From: Salipiger profundus
GTDB taxonomy: Bacteria; Pseudomonadota; Alphaproteobacteria; Rhodobacterales; Rhodobacteraceae
NCBI RefSeq assembly: GCF_001969385.1
Contig: NZ_CP014796.1
Coordinates: forward strand, 3,179,501-3,243,500
DNA: 64,000 nt
Reading direction: 5' to 3'
Translations under genes and position numbers: made by a program
Notes under the pieces: model-generated
Database searches by the model: none
What the model saw: only the letters and a program-made list of their open reading frames with translations
Told to the model about the DNA's origin: nothing
Shown: one piece after another, positions 35,604 through 43,552 of the stretch
Layout: each line of letters starts with the position of its first letter
Position numbering within the stretch: position 1 is the stretch's first letter

Positions 35604-36785
35604 TCAGGCGGAGCGGTAGAGCTTGGTGAGCGAGAACTCGCGGTGCCCCAGCGCCTCTGCCGCCGTGTTGCGGCCGTTGGCCGTGCGCACGATCATGTCG
35701 ATCAGCGAGTCGCCAGCGTCGTCGATGGTCATCTCGCGGGTCAGCACACCGGTCACGTCCACGTCGATATGCTCGGACATGGTGCGCAGGGTGCGCGGGT
35801 TGCCCGAGATCTTGATGACCGGCACGATCGGGTTGCCGACCACGTTGCCCTGCCCCGTCGGGAAGGTGTGGATGACGTAGCCTGCCGCCGCCATCAGCGT
35901 GACGCATTCCGCCGCCGCCGAGGACGTGTCCATGAAGTAGAGCCCCGGCCCCTTCTCGGGTGCGACCGCCGGCCCCATCGCGTCGATGTAGGACGAGCTC
36001 TTGCCGATCTTCTCGAGGTTGCCGAGCGCCTTTTCCTCGATCGTCGTCAGACCGCCGAGGATGTTGCCCTTGGTCGGCTGGCTGTCGGAAAGGTCCGAGG
36101 TCTTGTAGGGCTCGATCACCTCGTCCTGATAGGCCTGGAAGATCTTCATGAAGGCGTCGCCCGCCTCTTTCGTGGCCGCGCGCTTGACGCAGATGTGCTC
36201 GGCCCCGGTGATCTCGGAGGTTTCGCCGAAGCAGCCGTAGATGCCTTCGGGCAGCAGCTTGTCATACATGTTGCCGACCGTCGGGCAGGACGACAGGCCC
36301 GTGGTGGTGTCGCTCTCGCCGCATTTGGTCGAGATCCACAGGTCGGAAATCGGGCAGGCTTCCTTTTGCAGTTCGGTCGCCCACTGCACGTATTCCTTGG
36401 CCTTCCAGCTGGCCTGCCGGATGGTCTCGAAATCGCCCTTCTGCTCGATCGAGATGCCGGTCACCGGCTTGCCGGTCTCGGCGATGCCGTCGACGATGGT
36501 CTGGGTCCACTCGGGCTCGATGCCGATCACCACCACGGCGGCGACGTTCGGGTTCGCCCCGGTGCCGATCATCGTGCGGAAATGCAGGTCGAGGTCCTCC
36601 CCGAACTGCAGACGGCCGTAGGCATGCGGGATCGCCAGCGTGCCCTTGACGTTGTTGGCCACCGCCTCGCAGGCGGCGTTGGAAATGTCGTCCACGGGCA
36701 GGATGAGCACGTGGTTGCGCACGCCCACCCGGCCGTTCTCGCGGCGCCAGGCGTTGACGGTCATGTTGCTGAAATCGAATGCCAT
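35604..36785 (-). CDS. suyB: (R)-3-sulfolactate sulfo-lyase, large subunit
   Basis: The 393-residue protein is an altronate/galactarate-dehydratase-type (UxaA C-terminal) subunit: [20 protein letters not shown], then [36 protein letters not shown] and [20 protein letters not shown]. SuyB with SuyA cleaves (R)-sulfolactate to pyruvate and sulfite, using iron. In sugar-acid dehydratases both parts are often fused; here they are split into SuyA (95 residues) and SuyB, the arrangement of sulfo-lyases. The start lies five bases after the suyA stop. Confidence 0.9.
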   Translation of the reverse strand: MAFDFSNMTVNAWRRENGRVGVRNHVLILPVDDISNAACEAVANNVKGTLAIPHAYGRLQFGEDLDLHFRTMIGTGANPNVAAVVVIGIEPEWTQTIVDGIAETGKPVTGISIEQKGDFETIRQASWKAKEYVQWATELQKEACPISDLWISTKCGESDTTTGLSSCPTVGNMYDKLLPEGIYGCFGETSEITGAEHICVKRAATKEAGDAFMKIFQAYQDEVIEPYKTSDLSDSQPTKGNILGGLTTIEEKALGNLEKIGKSSSYIDAMGPAVAPEKGPGLYFMDTSSAAAECVTLMAAAGYVIHTFPTGQGNVVGNPIVPVIKISGNPRTLRTMSEHIDVDVTGVLTREMTIDDAGDSLIDMIVRTANGRNTAAEALGHREFSLTKLYRSA

Positions 36786-36790
36786 GGTCG

Positions 36791-37078
36791 TTACCACCGT
36801 TTCGTCTTGCAGTTCTGGGTGTGCACGTGGCCGCCCTTTTCGGCGGGACCGACCATCTTGCCGATGTCCTCGCCGTACTTGATGACCGTGTCGCCCTCGG
36901 ACAGGTCCTTCAGTGCGACCTTGTGCCCGATGGGGATGTCGGCCTTGGCCGTCAGCGTGAAATCCGAATTGTCCGCGGTGACCACGCACAGCATGTCGGT
37001 GCCCGCGCTCAGCCCCTCGACCACGACAACGCCGACGTTGTCCTCGTGGTCGTGCACAAGAAGATGTGGTTTTCCCAA
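36791..37078 (-). CDS. suyA: (R)-3-sulfolactate sulfo-lyase, small subunit
   Basis: The 95-residue protein is a SAF-domain subunit ([39 protein letters not shown]) as found at the N-terminus of altronate dehydratases. It works with SuyB. The start codon is TTG, supported by AGAGGAGG seven bases upstream and by the lack of any nearby ATG or GTG in frame. It is the first gene of a seven-gene minus-strand operon: suyA, suyB, slcC, comC, tctC, tctAB, suyZ. Confidence 0.9.
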   Translation of the reverse strand: MGKPHLLVHDHEDNVGVVVVEGLSAGTDMLCVVTADNSDFTLTAKADIPIGHKVALKDLSEGDTVIKYGEDIGKMVGPAEKGGHVHTQNCKTKRW

Positions 37079-37138
37079 GGTCTGGCCTCCTCTGCCCAGC
37101 TACTCTCCTGCCGAGGGACGTAACATCTATAACTACTC

Positions 37139-37160
37139 TTATACAAGACTTATTGTATAA
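37139..37160. promoter_or_regulatory. Operator between suyA and the GntR gene
   Basis: TTATACAA and TTGTATAA form a perfect eight-base inverted repeat around GACTTA in the divergent gap. A further half-site, TTGTATCA, lies at about 37199. The sequence type suits a GntR/HutC repressor, and the gene for one starts 62 bases away on the plus strand. Confidence 0.65.
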
Positions 37161-37222
37161 ACCTTGTCAGCGGTCCCGGCCGGGTGCTACATCCCGTCTT
37201 GTATCATCAGGGGTTTTTCTCA

Positions 37223-37924
37223 ATGGCGCCGCCGCTTTATCAGGTCGTGATCGACACGATCGTCGACCGCATCGCCTCGGGCGAACTGCCCTCGGGCGCG
37301 ATGCTTCCCAGCGAAACCCAGCTTGGCGCCGAGCTCGGGGTGAGTCAGGGCACCGCCCGCAAGGCGCTGATCGAACTCGAACAGCGGGGCCTCGTGCAGC
37401 GCGCTCAGGGGCGCGGCACCTTCGTGACGGTCCGCACGCCGGAAAGCTCGCTGTTCAACTTCTTCCGCCTGCGCAACCCTGACGGCACGCTCGACACCCC
37501 GAAGCTCGAACGGGAAACCGTGCGCCGCCGTCCCGCCGGGGACGCGGAACGCGCCGCGCTCTACGGCCGGCCCGACGAGGTGATCGAGATCGAGCGTGTC
37601 CGCAGCCTTGGCGGCAAGATGGTCACCTACGAGGTCTCGGTCGTGTCCACGACGATGTTCCCCGGGCTCGCGGACCGGGTGCCGCTGCCGAACACGCTCT
37701 ACGTGTTCTACCAGCAGGCCTATGCGATCATCATCGTGCGCGCCAACGAACGACTTCGCGCGCGCAATGCCTCGGAGCAGACCGCCAGCGCCCTGGGCAT
37801 CGATCCCGGCATTGCCGTGCTGGAGGTCTACCGCGAAGCCGTCGACGTGCTCGACCGGGTGGTCGAGCTGCGTTCGAGCCAGAGCCTGACCGAGCACCAC
37901 GACTACTTCATTTCACTGTCCTGA
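37223..37924 (+). CDS. GntR/HutC-family transcriptional regulator
   Basis: The 233-residue regulator has an N-terminal GntR winged helix (residues about 5-70: SGELPSGAMLPSETQLGAEL, GVSQGTARKALIELEQRGLV) and a C-terminal UTRA ligand domain (VTYEVSVVSTTMFPGL; EVYREAVDVLDRVVELRSS). It is divergent from the sulfolactate operon and most likely represses it until sulfolactate or sulfopyruvate is present. Published sulfolactate clusters often use another regulator family, so a GntR here is a variation. Confidence 0.87.
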   Translation: MAPPLYQVVIDTIVDRIASGELPSGAMLPSETQLGAELGVSQGTARKALIELEQRGLVQRAQGRGTFVTVRTPESSLFNFFRLRNPDGTLDTPKLERETVRRRPAGDAERAALYGRPDEVIEIERVRSLGGKMVTYEVSVVSTTMFPGLADRVPLPNTLYVFYQQAYAIIIVRANERLRARNASEQTASALGIDPGIAVLEVYREAVDVLDRVVELRSSQSLTEHHDYFISLS

Positions 37925-38017
37925 GGCGGCTGCCATACGGCCACCCTTCCCCATGTCCCTGCCGGGCGAACGTGCCCGCGCAGACGGTCAGGTCATCCGG
38001 TGCAGCAATCCGGTCTT

Positions 38018-38485
38018 TCACACCAACTGGTGCACTGAGACACTGACCAGGAGCACGACCATCACCCCGATAAGGATGGTTGTCCCGATCTCGTGCAGCT
38101 CAGCCGCTTCCCCCAACGTGCCGAACCAGGCCAACAAACCCATGACCGGCAGCAACACCAGAAGCCCGTAGAAAATCCAGTGCGTCAGATGCGCGAGCGA
38201 CCCCGCCCAGCCGGGCTCCTGCTCAGGGTGGCTTGGGCTTCCGCGCATGACCCTGAGTGACAACCGCCAGAGCATTGCGATGAGCACCCCCGAGCCGATG
38301 ACGATATGTGCGATCGAGGTCGTGGTGTAAGCACCCGGCTCACCGTCCATAAGCGCATGGAACGGGCGGCCCATGTGGTCGAAGACAAGATATTGCAGCG
38401 CGATCAGCGCAACCACGGCCCGGTGCAGGATCTTCTGGGTGGCCGAGAACTGGACGGCCTGAGCCTCGGCTGAAGCCTCACTCAT
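38018..38485 (-). CDS. Cytochrome b561, probably shortened by a late stop codon
   Basis: The 155-residue membrane protein is a prokaryotic b561: four helices with heme-ligand histidines in KILHRAVVAL, SIAHIVIGSG, LTHWIFYG and LGEAAELHEIG. It passes electrons from quinol in the inner membrane. Its end is unusual: after VSVHQLV comes TGA, but the same frame continues with KTGLLHRMT and a second TGA at 37988-37990. The family normally ends with such a basic tail (HxFV-x-RDGTLRRM-like), so a single change (for example CGA to TGA) has probably cut about ten residues. All four heme histidines remain, so it may still work. It stands alone, with no operon partner. Confidence 0.82.
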   Translation of the reverse strand: MSEASAEAQAVQFSATQKILHRAVVALIALQYLVFDHMGRPFHALMDGEPGAYTTTSIAHIVIGSGVLIAMLWRLSLRVMRGSPSHPEQEPGWAGSLAHLTHWIFYGLLVLLPVMGLLAWFGTLGEAAELHEIGTTILIGVMVVLLVSVSVHQLV

Positions 38486-38556
38486 ACGCTTGGCAAACTT
38501 CCCTTCGGCAGATCATCGAACGACAGTTCACGTCCCGGCGGACCGCTCGTCGCGGC

Positions 38557-38576
38557 GCTGTCCCCGCGGGGACAGC
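38557..38576. repeat. Partition-type palindrome, copy 1
   Basis: GCTGTCCCCGCGGGGACAGC, a perfect 20-base palindrome, between cytochrome b561 and parB. Confidence 0.8.
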
Positions 38577-38758
38577 CCAAAGGAACAGTGTTTCGGAGCG
38601 GCCCGACCAATGACCTGTCGGCACGCTGCGACCCAAGCTTGGTGTGAGTGAACCAGCTTCGCGCCTCCATTTGTGGCGGCAGCGCAGAAGACCTGTGACC
38701 TGCGCCTCCGACATGCGGCGCTGGGTCCGACACGCCGCCATGGCCCTGGATGCAGTCA

Positions 38759-38776
38759 CTGTCCCCGCGGGGACAG
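38759..38776. repeat. Partition-type palindrome, copy 2
   Basis: CTGTCCCCGCGGGGACAG, a perfect 18-base palindrome with the same core as copy 1. Confidence 0.8.
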
Positions 38777-38847
38777 CTTCGCGCCGACAGCGCGGGGACC
38801 ACCGACAACCTTGTTGGCTACCGCCGCGCGGCCCGTGCATCTCCTGA

Positions 38848-38863
38848 TGTCCCCGCGGGGACA
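38848..38863. repeat. Partition-type palindrome, copy 3
   Basis: TGTCCCCGCGGGGACA, a perfect 16-base palindrome with the common core. Confidence 0.8.
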
Positions 38864-38968
38864 GTTGTGGCTCCAGCACGTCTGACGATGCGTAGTGCGA
38901 AGGCCGAACTGCCTCAAAAGCAGAGCCAAACAGGCGTAACAGAGACACATACCCCCAAATAAAATGAA

Positions 38969-38993
38969 ACGGCCCGCGCATTGCACGGGCCGT
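38969..38993 (-). terminator. Terminator of the parAB operon
   Basis: On the minus strand ACGGCCCG and CGGGCCGT form an eight-base stem with a nine-base loop, followed by the T-rich TTCATTTTATTT. It lies 25 bases after the parB stop. Confidence 0.7.
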
Positions 38994-39018
38994 CATCCTG
39001 CCAGCGAACAGAGCCGCT

Positions 39019-40107
39019 TCAGTCGTCGAGCGCCGACATGAACGCGGCGACGGCGGCTTCGAGACGGCGACGGTCGACCGTCGAGAAATCCCGCTCCATC
39101 TGCAGCTCGACCTTGCCGTCGCGCGCAGCGCAGCGGACTGTCCCCGCGGGGACAGTGCATCGCAGCGTGGTCTTCGCGGCCGCCTTTTGCGACCGGCCCG
39201 AAGACGATGGCGAGGCTGAACTGCGCTCGACAGGAGCTGCACCGGGAAGCGCCCTCTGCAGGATCGCAAGCTCCGCCTCGGCGTCGCGCTCGAAATCACG
39301 AGAAAGCGCGTCGCGAAGCTGAGCCGTGAAGGCCTCGTCGTTCCCAATTTCGCGCACGAGGTCGAGCCCCAGCTTCCGGGGAATGGCCTCGCTGTGTTGA
39401 AGCACGTCGCCGATTGCTTCGAGCAGCGTCGCGAAGTGACGGATGTAGCTTCGCTTCTGCCGACCGGCCGAGGCATAGAGCGTGGCGACCGCGCCCTCGA
39501 CATCCGACACCTCGGTCTCGGGGTCACGCGCGAAGGTCACGGCAAGCTGCGCCATTTCCGCGAAACTGATGCCGCGCCGCACAAGGTTCTCGTCGACCAT
39601 CTTGCGATAGAGCCCGGTCAGCGTTTCGCCGGTGGCGACCAGCCCCGCGGGGATCCGCGCGAACTTCTCGTCACCGGTTTCGGCGAAAAGCTCGCGATAG
39701 GCGGTCAGGCGGCGGAAGCCCTGAACCAGCTCGTAATGCTCGCCCACAGGCTCGACACGGATCGGGTTGGACAGGCCGATCTCGCGGATCGAGTCCTTGA
39801 GCTCGCCGATCTCGGGGTCGGGGGCGAGGCTCCGGTCTCGGCTCAGCTTCTCGGTGCGGATCGCGTCGAGCGGCACCATGTCGGTGATGAGCCCGGCGCG
39901 CTTCAGGCGCACGTGTTCATGCGCGATCCGGTCGTTCTCCTCTCGGATGACACGCTCGGCTTCGGCACGGGCCCGCAGCGCGTCTGCATTTTCCGAGATC
40001 GCCGCCGCCATGGGGCCGCGCCGCGCATCCGAGGTCCGCGCGCCGGTGTGACTTCCGTCCTGCGTCTGCTCGGGAAAGTCGATGTCGAATCCGCGCTTCT
40101 TGCTCAT
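39019..40107 (-). CDS. parB: Plasmid partition protein ParB
   Basis: The 362-residue protein has a ParB/Srx N-terminal domain with PLDAIRTEKLSRDR, ELKDSIREIGLSNPIRVEPV and the CTP-binding-type arginine motif LVQGFRRLTAYREL near residue 130, then a helix-turn-helix region (ENLVRRGISFAEMAQLA near 195) that reads a centromere site. The C-terminal 90 residues are low-complexity and then helical, suited to dimerisation. It overlaps parA by four bases. One copy of the replicon palindrome (39137-39156) lies inside its coding region and is read as CTVPAGTV. ParB should bind the five palindromes around it. Confidence 0.87.
   Translation of the reverse strand: MSKKRGFDIDFPEQTQDGSHTGARTSDARRGPMAAAISENADALRARAEAERVIREENDRIAHEHVRLKRAGLITDMVPLDAIRTEKLSRDRSLAPDPEIGELKDSIREIGLSNPIRVEPVGEHYELVQGFRRLTAYRELFAETGDEKFARIPAGLVATGETLTGLYRKMVDENLVRRGISFAEMAQLAVTFARDPETEVSDVEGAVATLYASAGRQKRSYIRHFATLLEAIGDVLQHSEAIPRKLGLDLVREIGNDEAFTAQLRDALSRDFERDAEAELAILQRALPGAAPVERSSASPSSSGRSQKAAAKTTLRCTVPAGTVRCAARDGKVELQMERDFSTVDRRRLEAAVAAFMSALDD
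39137..39156. repeat. Partition-type palindrome, copy 4, inside parB
   Basis: ACTGTCCCCGCGGGGACAGT, a perfect 20-base palindrome within the low-complexity 3' part of parB. A perfect non-coding-type motif kept inside a gene points to a function at the DNA level. Confidence 0.8.
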
Positions 40108-41408
40108 GCCTCATCCTCCAGCGTGTCCCAGGCGGCGATGGCGTGATCGCGAAATTCCTCGTAGGCCCGGTCGAAGGAGGCACGCGCGCGCCGCCAGGTC
40201 TCGCGCGTCATCTCGCGGTAGTCGATCTCGTAGATCGACGACAGGAACCGGCCCGACTGTTCGACCGCGCGGGTCATCTCGATCGGGTTCTCCGTTACCC
40301 TGTCACCCCAGACCTTTTCAAAGGCTGTCCGCATCGCGCGGTGCAGTTCGTTCCCGGACTCGTAGCGGGTGAGCAGGAAGCGGACGTCATGGAAAACCTT
40401 GGGCAAGCCAAGCGTGCCCTCGGGCACGATGCCCTCGAAGCCCGACAGGTCGGCGAGCGCCTCGGACAGCTGACCGATGAAGGAGGTGGTGGAGTCGTAT
40501 TCCCAGTAGCCGGGCCCCGAGGGGATGTAGAGCATGTCGGAGGCGAAGACCGCGTTCATGCTCTGGTAGCCGATGGCCGGCGGACAGTCGAAGATGACCA
40601 TGTCGTAGGCATCGGCGGGCAGGGCGTCGAGGTAGCGGCTGACCGCGGCGAAGAACGACCACTCGGGGTTGAGATGGCGATACTGCGCACTCGCGAACTC
40701 GACGAAGGCCGCGTTGGCGCAGGAGGGAATGACGTCGATGGTCGGCCAGCAGGTCGGCTTGATGAAGTCGACCACGCGCAGGTCGCTGAGGCCCATGCCG
40801 GTGATCGACTCCGGCAGCTTCCGCTCGGGCAGGGCGGAGCCGGTCTCGGCGCCGCGGACGGCGGCGTTCATCCGCTCGGTCTCGCGGATGAGGTCGCGCG
40901 CCATGATGCCCCAGACCGTATATTCCTCGCTGACGTCGCTGAGGCCCATCGAATGGCTGAGCGTCGCCTGCGGGTCGAAGTCGATGCAAAGCACCCGGTA
41001 GCCATCGAGCGCGGCGGCATGGGCGAAGTGCAGTGCCACCGTCGACTTGCCGGCGCCGCCCTTGAAGTTCGAGATGGCGACGCGGAAGGCGCGCTTGCCC
41101 GCCGGGCGCTTCGGCATCAGGCTCTTGCGGTTCACCTTGAGGCGGCGGCGGATCTCGTTGATCTCGGTCAGCGAGTACCAGCGCTGGCGCCCGTCCTCTT
41201 CCACCAGGCCCTGGGGCAGGGTGGGGTCGGCGGCCATTCGGCCGCGCAGTGTCGACTGGTTGACCTTGAGGATCAGCTCGGCCACTTCCCAGCTCGAGAA
41301 CCGGCGGAGCGTCTTCTCCATCTGCGGTGAAAAGGTCTGCTGCCGGATCCACCCCTGCATCTTCAGGGATTGGGTCTGGAGCTGCGCCAGATCTTCATGC
41401 GTAAACAT
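40104..41408 (-). CDS. parA: Plasmid partition ATPase ParA
   Basis: The 434-residue protein is a large ParA of the plasmid type. Residues about 35-105 form a MerR-like DNA-binding domain (RRFSSWEVAELILKVNQSTL), used for autorepression. The deviant Walker A motif is KGGAGKST at 116-123 (SNFKGGAGKSTVALHFA), followed by IDFDPQATLSHSMGL and the Walker B YDMVIFDCPPAIG. CAGGAGGCAGC precedes the ATG; an in-frame GTG further upstream would lie across the palindrome at 41444. ParA drives segregation of the replicon on the nucleoid with ParB. Confidence 0.9.
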   Translation of the reverse strand: MFTHEDLAQLQTQSLKMQGWIRQQTFSPQMEKTLRRFSSWEVAELILKVNQSTLRGRMAADPTLPQGLVEEDGRQRWYSLTEINEIRRRLKVNRKSLMPKRPAGKRAFRVAISNFKGGAGKSTVALHFAHAAALDGYRVLCIDFDPQATLSHSMGLSDVSEEYTVWGIMARDLIRETERMNAAVRGAETGSALPERKLPESITGMGLSDLRVVDFIKPTCWPTIDVIPSCANAAFVEFASAQYRHLNPEWSFFAAVSRYLDALPADAYDMVIFDCPPAIGYQSMNAVFASDMLYIPSGPGYWEYDSTTSFIGQLSEALADLSGFEGIVPEGTLGLPKVFHDVRFLLTRYESGNELHRAMRTAFEKVWGDRVTENPIEMTRAVEQSGRFLSSIYEIDYREMTRETWRRARASFDRAYEEFRDHAIAAWDTLEDEA

Positions 41409-41443
41409 GCTGCCTCCTGTGCCCCCGCCGGGGTCTGTTGCCG

Positions 41444-41463
41444 GCTGTCCCCGCGGGGACAGC
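41444..41463. repeat. Partition-type palindrome, copy 5, upstream of parA
   Basis: GCTGTCCCCGCGGGGACAGC, identical to copy 1, 35 bases before the parA start. It is suitably placed for ParA/ParB autoregulation. Confidence 0.8.
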
Positions 41464-41698
41464 GGGGCGCCCACTCTTCCGGGACGCTAATTCCTGCTCG
41501 AATTCCATTTACGCTGAATTTGCATTTTGCGCAAAACGAAATATCCTGAACTCGCAGATTTTGCGTCCGGGTGCGAATATGCCTGTCCCCCTGGGATACA
41601 ACGCGAACCAGCGGGGCAGGGGGCTTCACCGCGATTCGGCCAAGAGGTTGGATCGCTTCGCTAAAAGATGGGGGACATCACGGCGTCGGACGCGAGAT

Positions 41699-41748
41699 AT
41701 TGGGGGACATTTTCGGCGCATTAGGGGTCACCCTGACTGTCCCCCAAT
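41699..41748. repeat. Inverted repeat with GGGGGACA iteron core
   Basis: ATTGGGGGACA and TGTCCCCCAAT are perfect 11-base arms 28 bases apart. Two further GGGGGACA cores lie upstream at 41584 and 41670. Candidate binding sites for the initiator encoded 250 bases downstream. Confidence 0.6.
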
Positions 41749-41994
41749 ACCAGAATACCGATTCATTCCTTTCGGAATTGGGTTGGGCTGACCCTGAAAT
41801 CGGGCAACGACTTGACAGAATCGTCAAACCGGACGCAAATGGATGAAGATTGGCGAAAGTCGCTGAGTTGACCGGTTCGAGAGAGCCGAAGCCTCAGTAA
41901 CGAAGACCGATCACAAAGGGCCGTTTCCAGAGCCCGACCAGCGAGGCACCCCTGACCCGAGATCGGTGCAGGGCGACAGACGAGGGCAGCCGCC

Positions 41995-42684
41995 ATGCTT
42001 GCCAGCAAACCGGTCGGGCGCAATGCGTCCGCCTTAAAGTATGACCTGCTCACTGTCATGGGGGCCTATGCGCTTTCGCAGGAGAAAGGCAGGCAGCGTC
42101 TCGTGCTCCGCCTGATGACCCTGGTCACCGCCCGGTACAACTGGACACGCGACGAGCTGGCCGTGGGCCAGCGCGAGATCGCCCGGCTCTGGGCCGTGGA
42201 CGAACGCACCGTCAAACGCGAGATGGCGAAGCTGCGCGCGATGGGCTGGCTCAAGGTGAAGCGGCAGGGCGCACGGGGCAGGGTGAGCGAATACGGCCTG
42301 TGCATCGAACGCATCCTCGAGGACGGGCGGTCGCGGTGGGCCGACGTGGGCCCCGACCTCGAGCACCGTCTGAGCGGCGCCGACAGCGAGCCGCCGCCCG
42401 ACAAGGTGGTGCCGCTGCCGGTGCGCAGCCGTGCCGAGGCGCCGGATCTCTCGGACGGCACCGAGTGGAGCCTCGCGCAGGCATTGCTGCACGCCGAGGA
42501 GCCGGGTCTCTATTCCTCGTGGATCGCCGGGCTCCGGCGGCGGGGCAGGGCAGGGGGGCGGCTCACGCTCGCGGCGCCCTCGCGGTTCCATGCGACCTAC
42601 GTCAACACGCACCTGCTGTCGCGGCTTCGCGAGGCCTGCCGCGCGGTCGATGCCGGTGTCGACGAGATTGTCGTAGAAGGCTGA
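41995..42684 (+). CDS. DnaA-like plasmid replication initiator
   Basis: The 229-residue protein has an N-terminal winged-helix-like part (ELAVGQREIARLWAVDERTV, then KREMAKLRAMGWLKVKRQG; residues about 55-100) and a C-terminal segment that resembles the DnaA N-terminal domain: YSSWIAGLRRR near 175 and GGRLTLAAPSRFHATYVNTH near 190. This pairing matches the DnaA-like replicases described for Roseobacter-group plasmids. It is divergent from parA across a repeat-rich gap, the expected order for such a replicon. It would start replication at that gap. The plasmid type is from memory and needs a profile comparison. Confidence 0.75.
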   Translation: MLASKPVGRNASALKYDLLTVMGAYALSQEKGRQRLVLRLMTLVTARYNWTRDELAVGQREIARLWAVDERTVKREMAKLRAMGWLKVKRQGARGRVSEYGLCIERILEDGRSRWADVGPDLEHRLSGADSEPPPDKVVPLPVRSRAEAPDLSDGTEWSLAQALLHAEEPGLYSSWIAGLRRRGRAGGRLTLAAPSRFHATYVNTHLLSRLREACRAVDAGVDEIVVEG

Positions 42685-42790
42685 CTGCGCCGCCCACACC
42701 GCTGGCATCCAGCCCGCTTTCGCGTAGGCTGCGCCCCGGGGATGGACCGATGCCATCCGCCATTTCAAACAGAACAGACGGACAGAGCCC

Positions 42791-43552
42791 ATGGTCGATC
42801 TTCCCGCCAACCCGTTCAAGACGGCGCTTCAGAAGGGTCGCCTGCAGCGCGGCATCTGGTTCACGCTGCGCGACAGCCTCGCCGCCGAAATGCTGGCGGG
42901 CTGTGGCTACGACTGGATGCTGATCGACACAGAGCATTCGCCGATGGCAGCTCCGGACGTGCTCTCCATGCTGCAGGCGGTGGCGCCCTACCCGGTGTCG
43001 CCCATCGTGCGGCCCGGCTCGCTCGACGTGGCCGAGATCAAGAAGCTGCTCGACCTCGGGGCGCAGAGCATCCTCGTGCCGATGGTCAACGATGCCGACA
43101 TGGCGTGCGAGGCCGTGGCCGCGGTGCGCTACCCGCCCGAGGGGCTGCGCGGTGTCTCGGGCATGTCGCGCGCCAACCGCTTCGGCAAGGTGCCGGGGTA
43201 TCACCCCCGCGCCAGCGAGGCGATCTGCCTGCTGGTGCAGGTCGAAAGCGTCGAGGCACTTGGCAACATCGAGGAGATCGCGGCGGTCGAGGGCGTCGAC
43301 GGCATCTTCGTGGGGCCCGCGGATCTTGCCGCCTCGCTGGGTCACCCCGGCGAGTCCTCGCATCCCGAGGTGGTGGACGCGGTGCTCGATGCGGTGCGCC
43401 GCATCGCGGCTGCCGGCGTGCCGCCGGGCATCCTGACCATGGACCCGCAGGTCTATGACGACGCCATCGCGGCGGGCGCGCTCTTCGTGTCGCGAGACCT
43501 CGATCTCATTGCGATGCGCAAGGGGCTCTCGCCGCTGCCGGAACGCGACTGA
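42791..43552 (+). CDS. HpcH/HpaI-family 2-oxo acid aldolase
   Basis: The 253-residue class II aldolase has the family pattern: H49 in IDTEHSP (catalytic base), R74 in PIVRPGS, metal ligands E152 (LVQVESVEAL) and D178 (FVGPADLAASLGHPG). Such enzymes reversibly cleave 4-hydroxy-2-oxo acids (for example 2-keto-3-deoxyglucarate or 4-hydroxy-2-oxoheptanedioate) to pyruvate and an aldehyde. No pathway partner is adjacent, so the substrate is open. It may belong with the sugar-acid or tartrate genes elsewhere in the window. Confidence 0.87.
   Translation: MVDLPANPFKTALQKGRLQRGIWFTLRDSLAAEMLAGCGYDWMLIDTEHSPMAAPDVLSMLQAVAPYPVSPIVRPGSLDVAEIKKLLDLGAQSILVPMVNDADMACEAVAAVRYPPEGLRGVSGMSRANRFGKVPGYHPRASEAICLLVQVESVEALGNIEEIAAVEGVDGIFVGPADLAASLGHPGESSHPEVVDAVLDAVRRIAAAGVPPGILTMDPQVYDDAIAAGALFVSRDLDLIAMRKGLSPLPERD

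Larger units (their letters stand above)
38486..38968. other. Gene-poor region with partition-type palindromes
   Basis: No credible gene lies between cytochrome b561 and parB. The stretch holds three of the five GTCCCCGCGGGGAC palindromes of the replicon, spaced about 200 and 90 bases apart. Short open frames that cross it all read the palindrome as SPRGQ or VPAGT-like peptides and resemble no family. It is best seen as a centromere-like partition region downstream of parB. Confidence 0.6.
41409..41994. other. Putative replication origin region
   Basis: The 586-base gap between the divergent parA and initiator genes has no credible gene and holds origin-like structure. There is an AT-richer part (41490-41580) with the palindrome TTTTGCGCAAAA at 41525-41536 and a repeat of ATTTTGCG at 41524 and 41558. 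GGGGGACA occurs four times: as TGTCCCCC at 41584 and 41738, and as GGGGGACA at 41670 and 41702. ATTGGGGGACA (41699-41709) and TGTCCCCCAAT (41738-41748) form a perfect 11-base inverted repeat. No standard DnaA box TTATCCACA was seen. Assignment as oriV is inferred from these repeats and the neighbouring initiator. Confidence 0.55.

Noticed and set aside
34665-37160. 831-codon plus-strand open frame
   Set aside because: Antisense to slcC, suyB and suyA; same low-complexity composition and no ribosome site.
41571-41846. 91-codon open frame in the origin gap
   Set aside because: It crosses the GGGGGACA repeats, has no clear ribosome site and resembles no family, so it was treated as part of the origin region.
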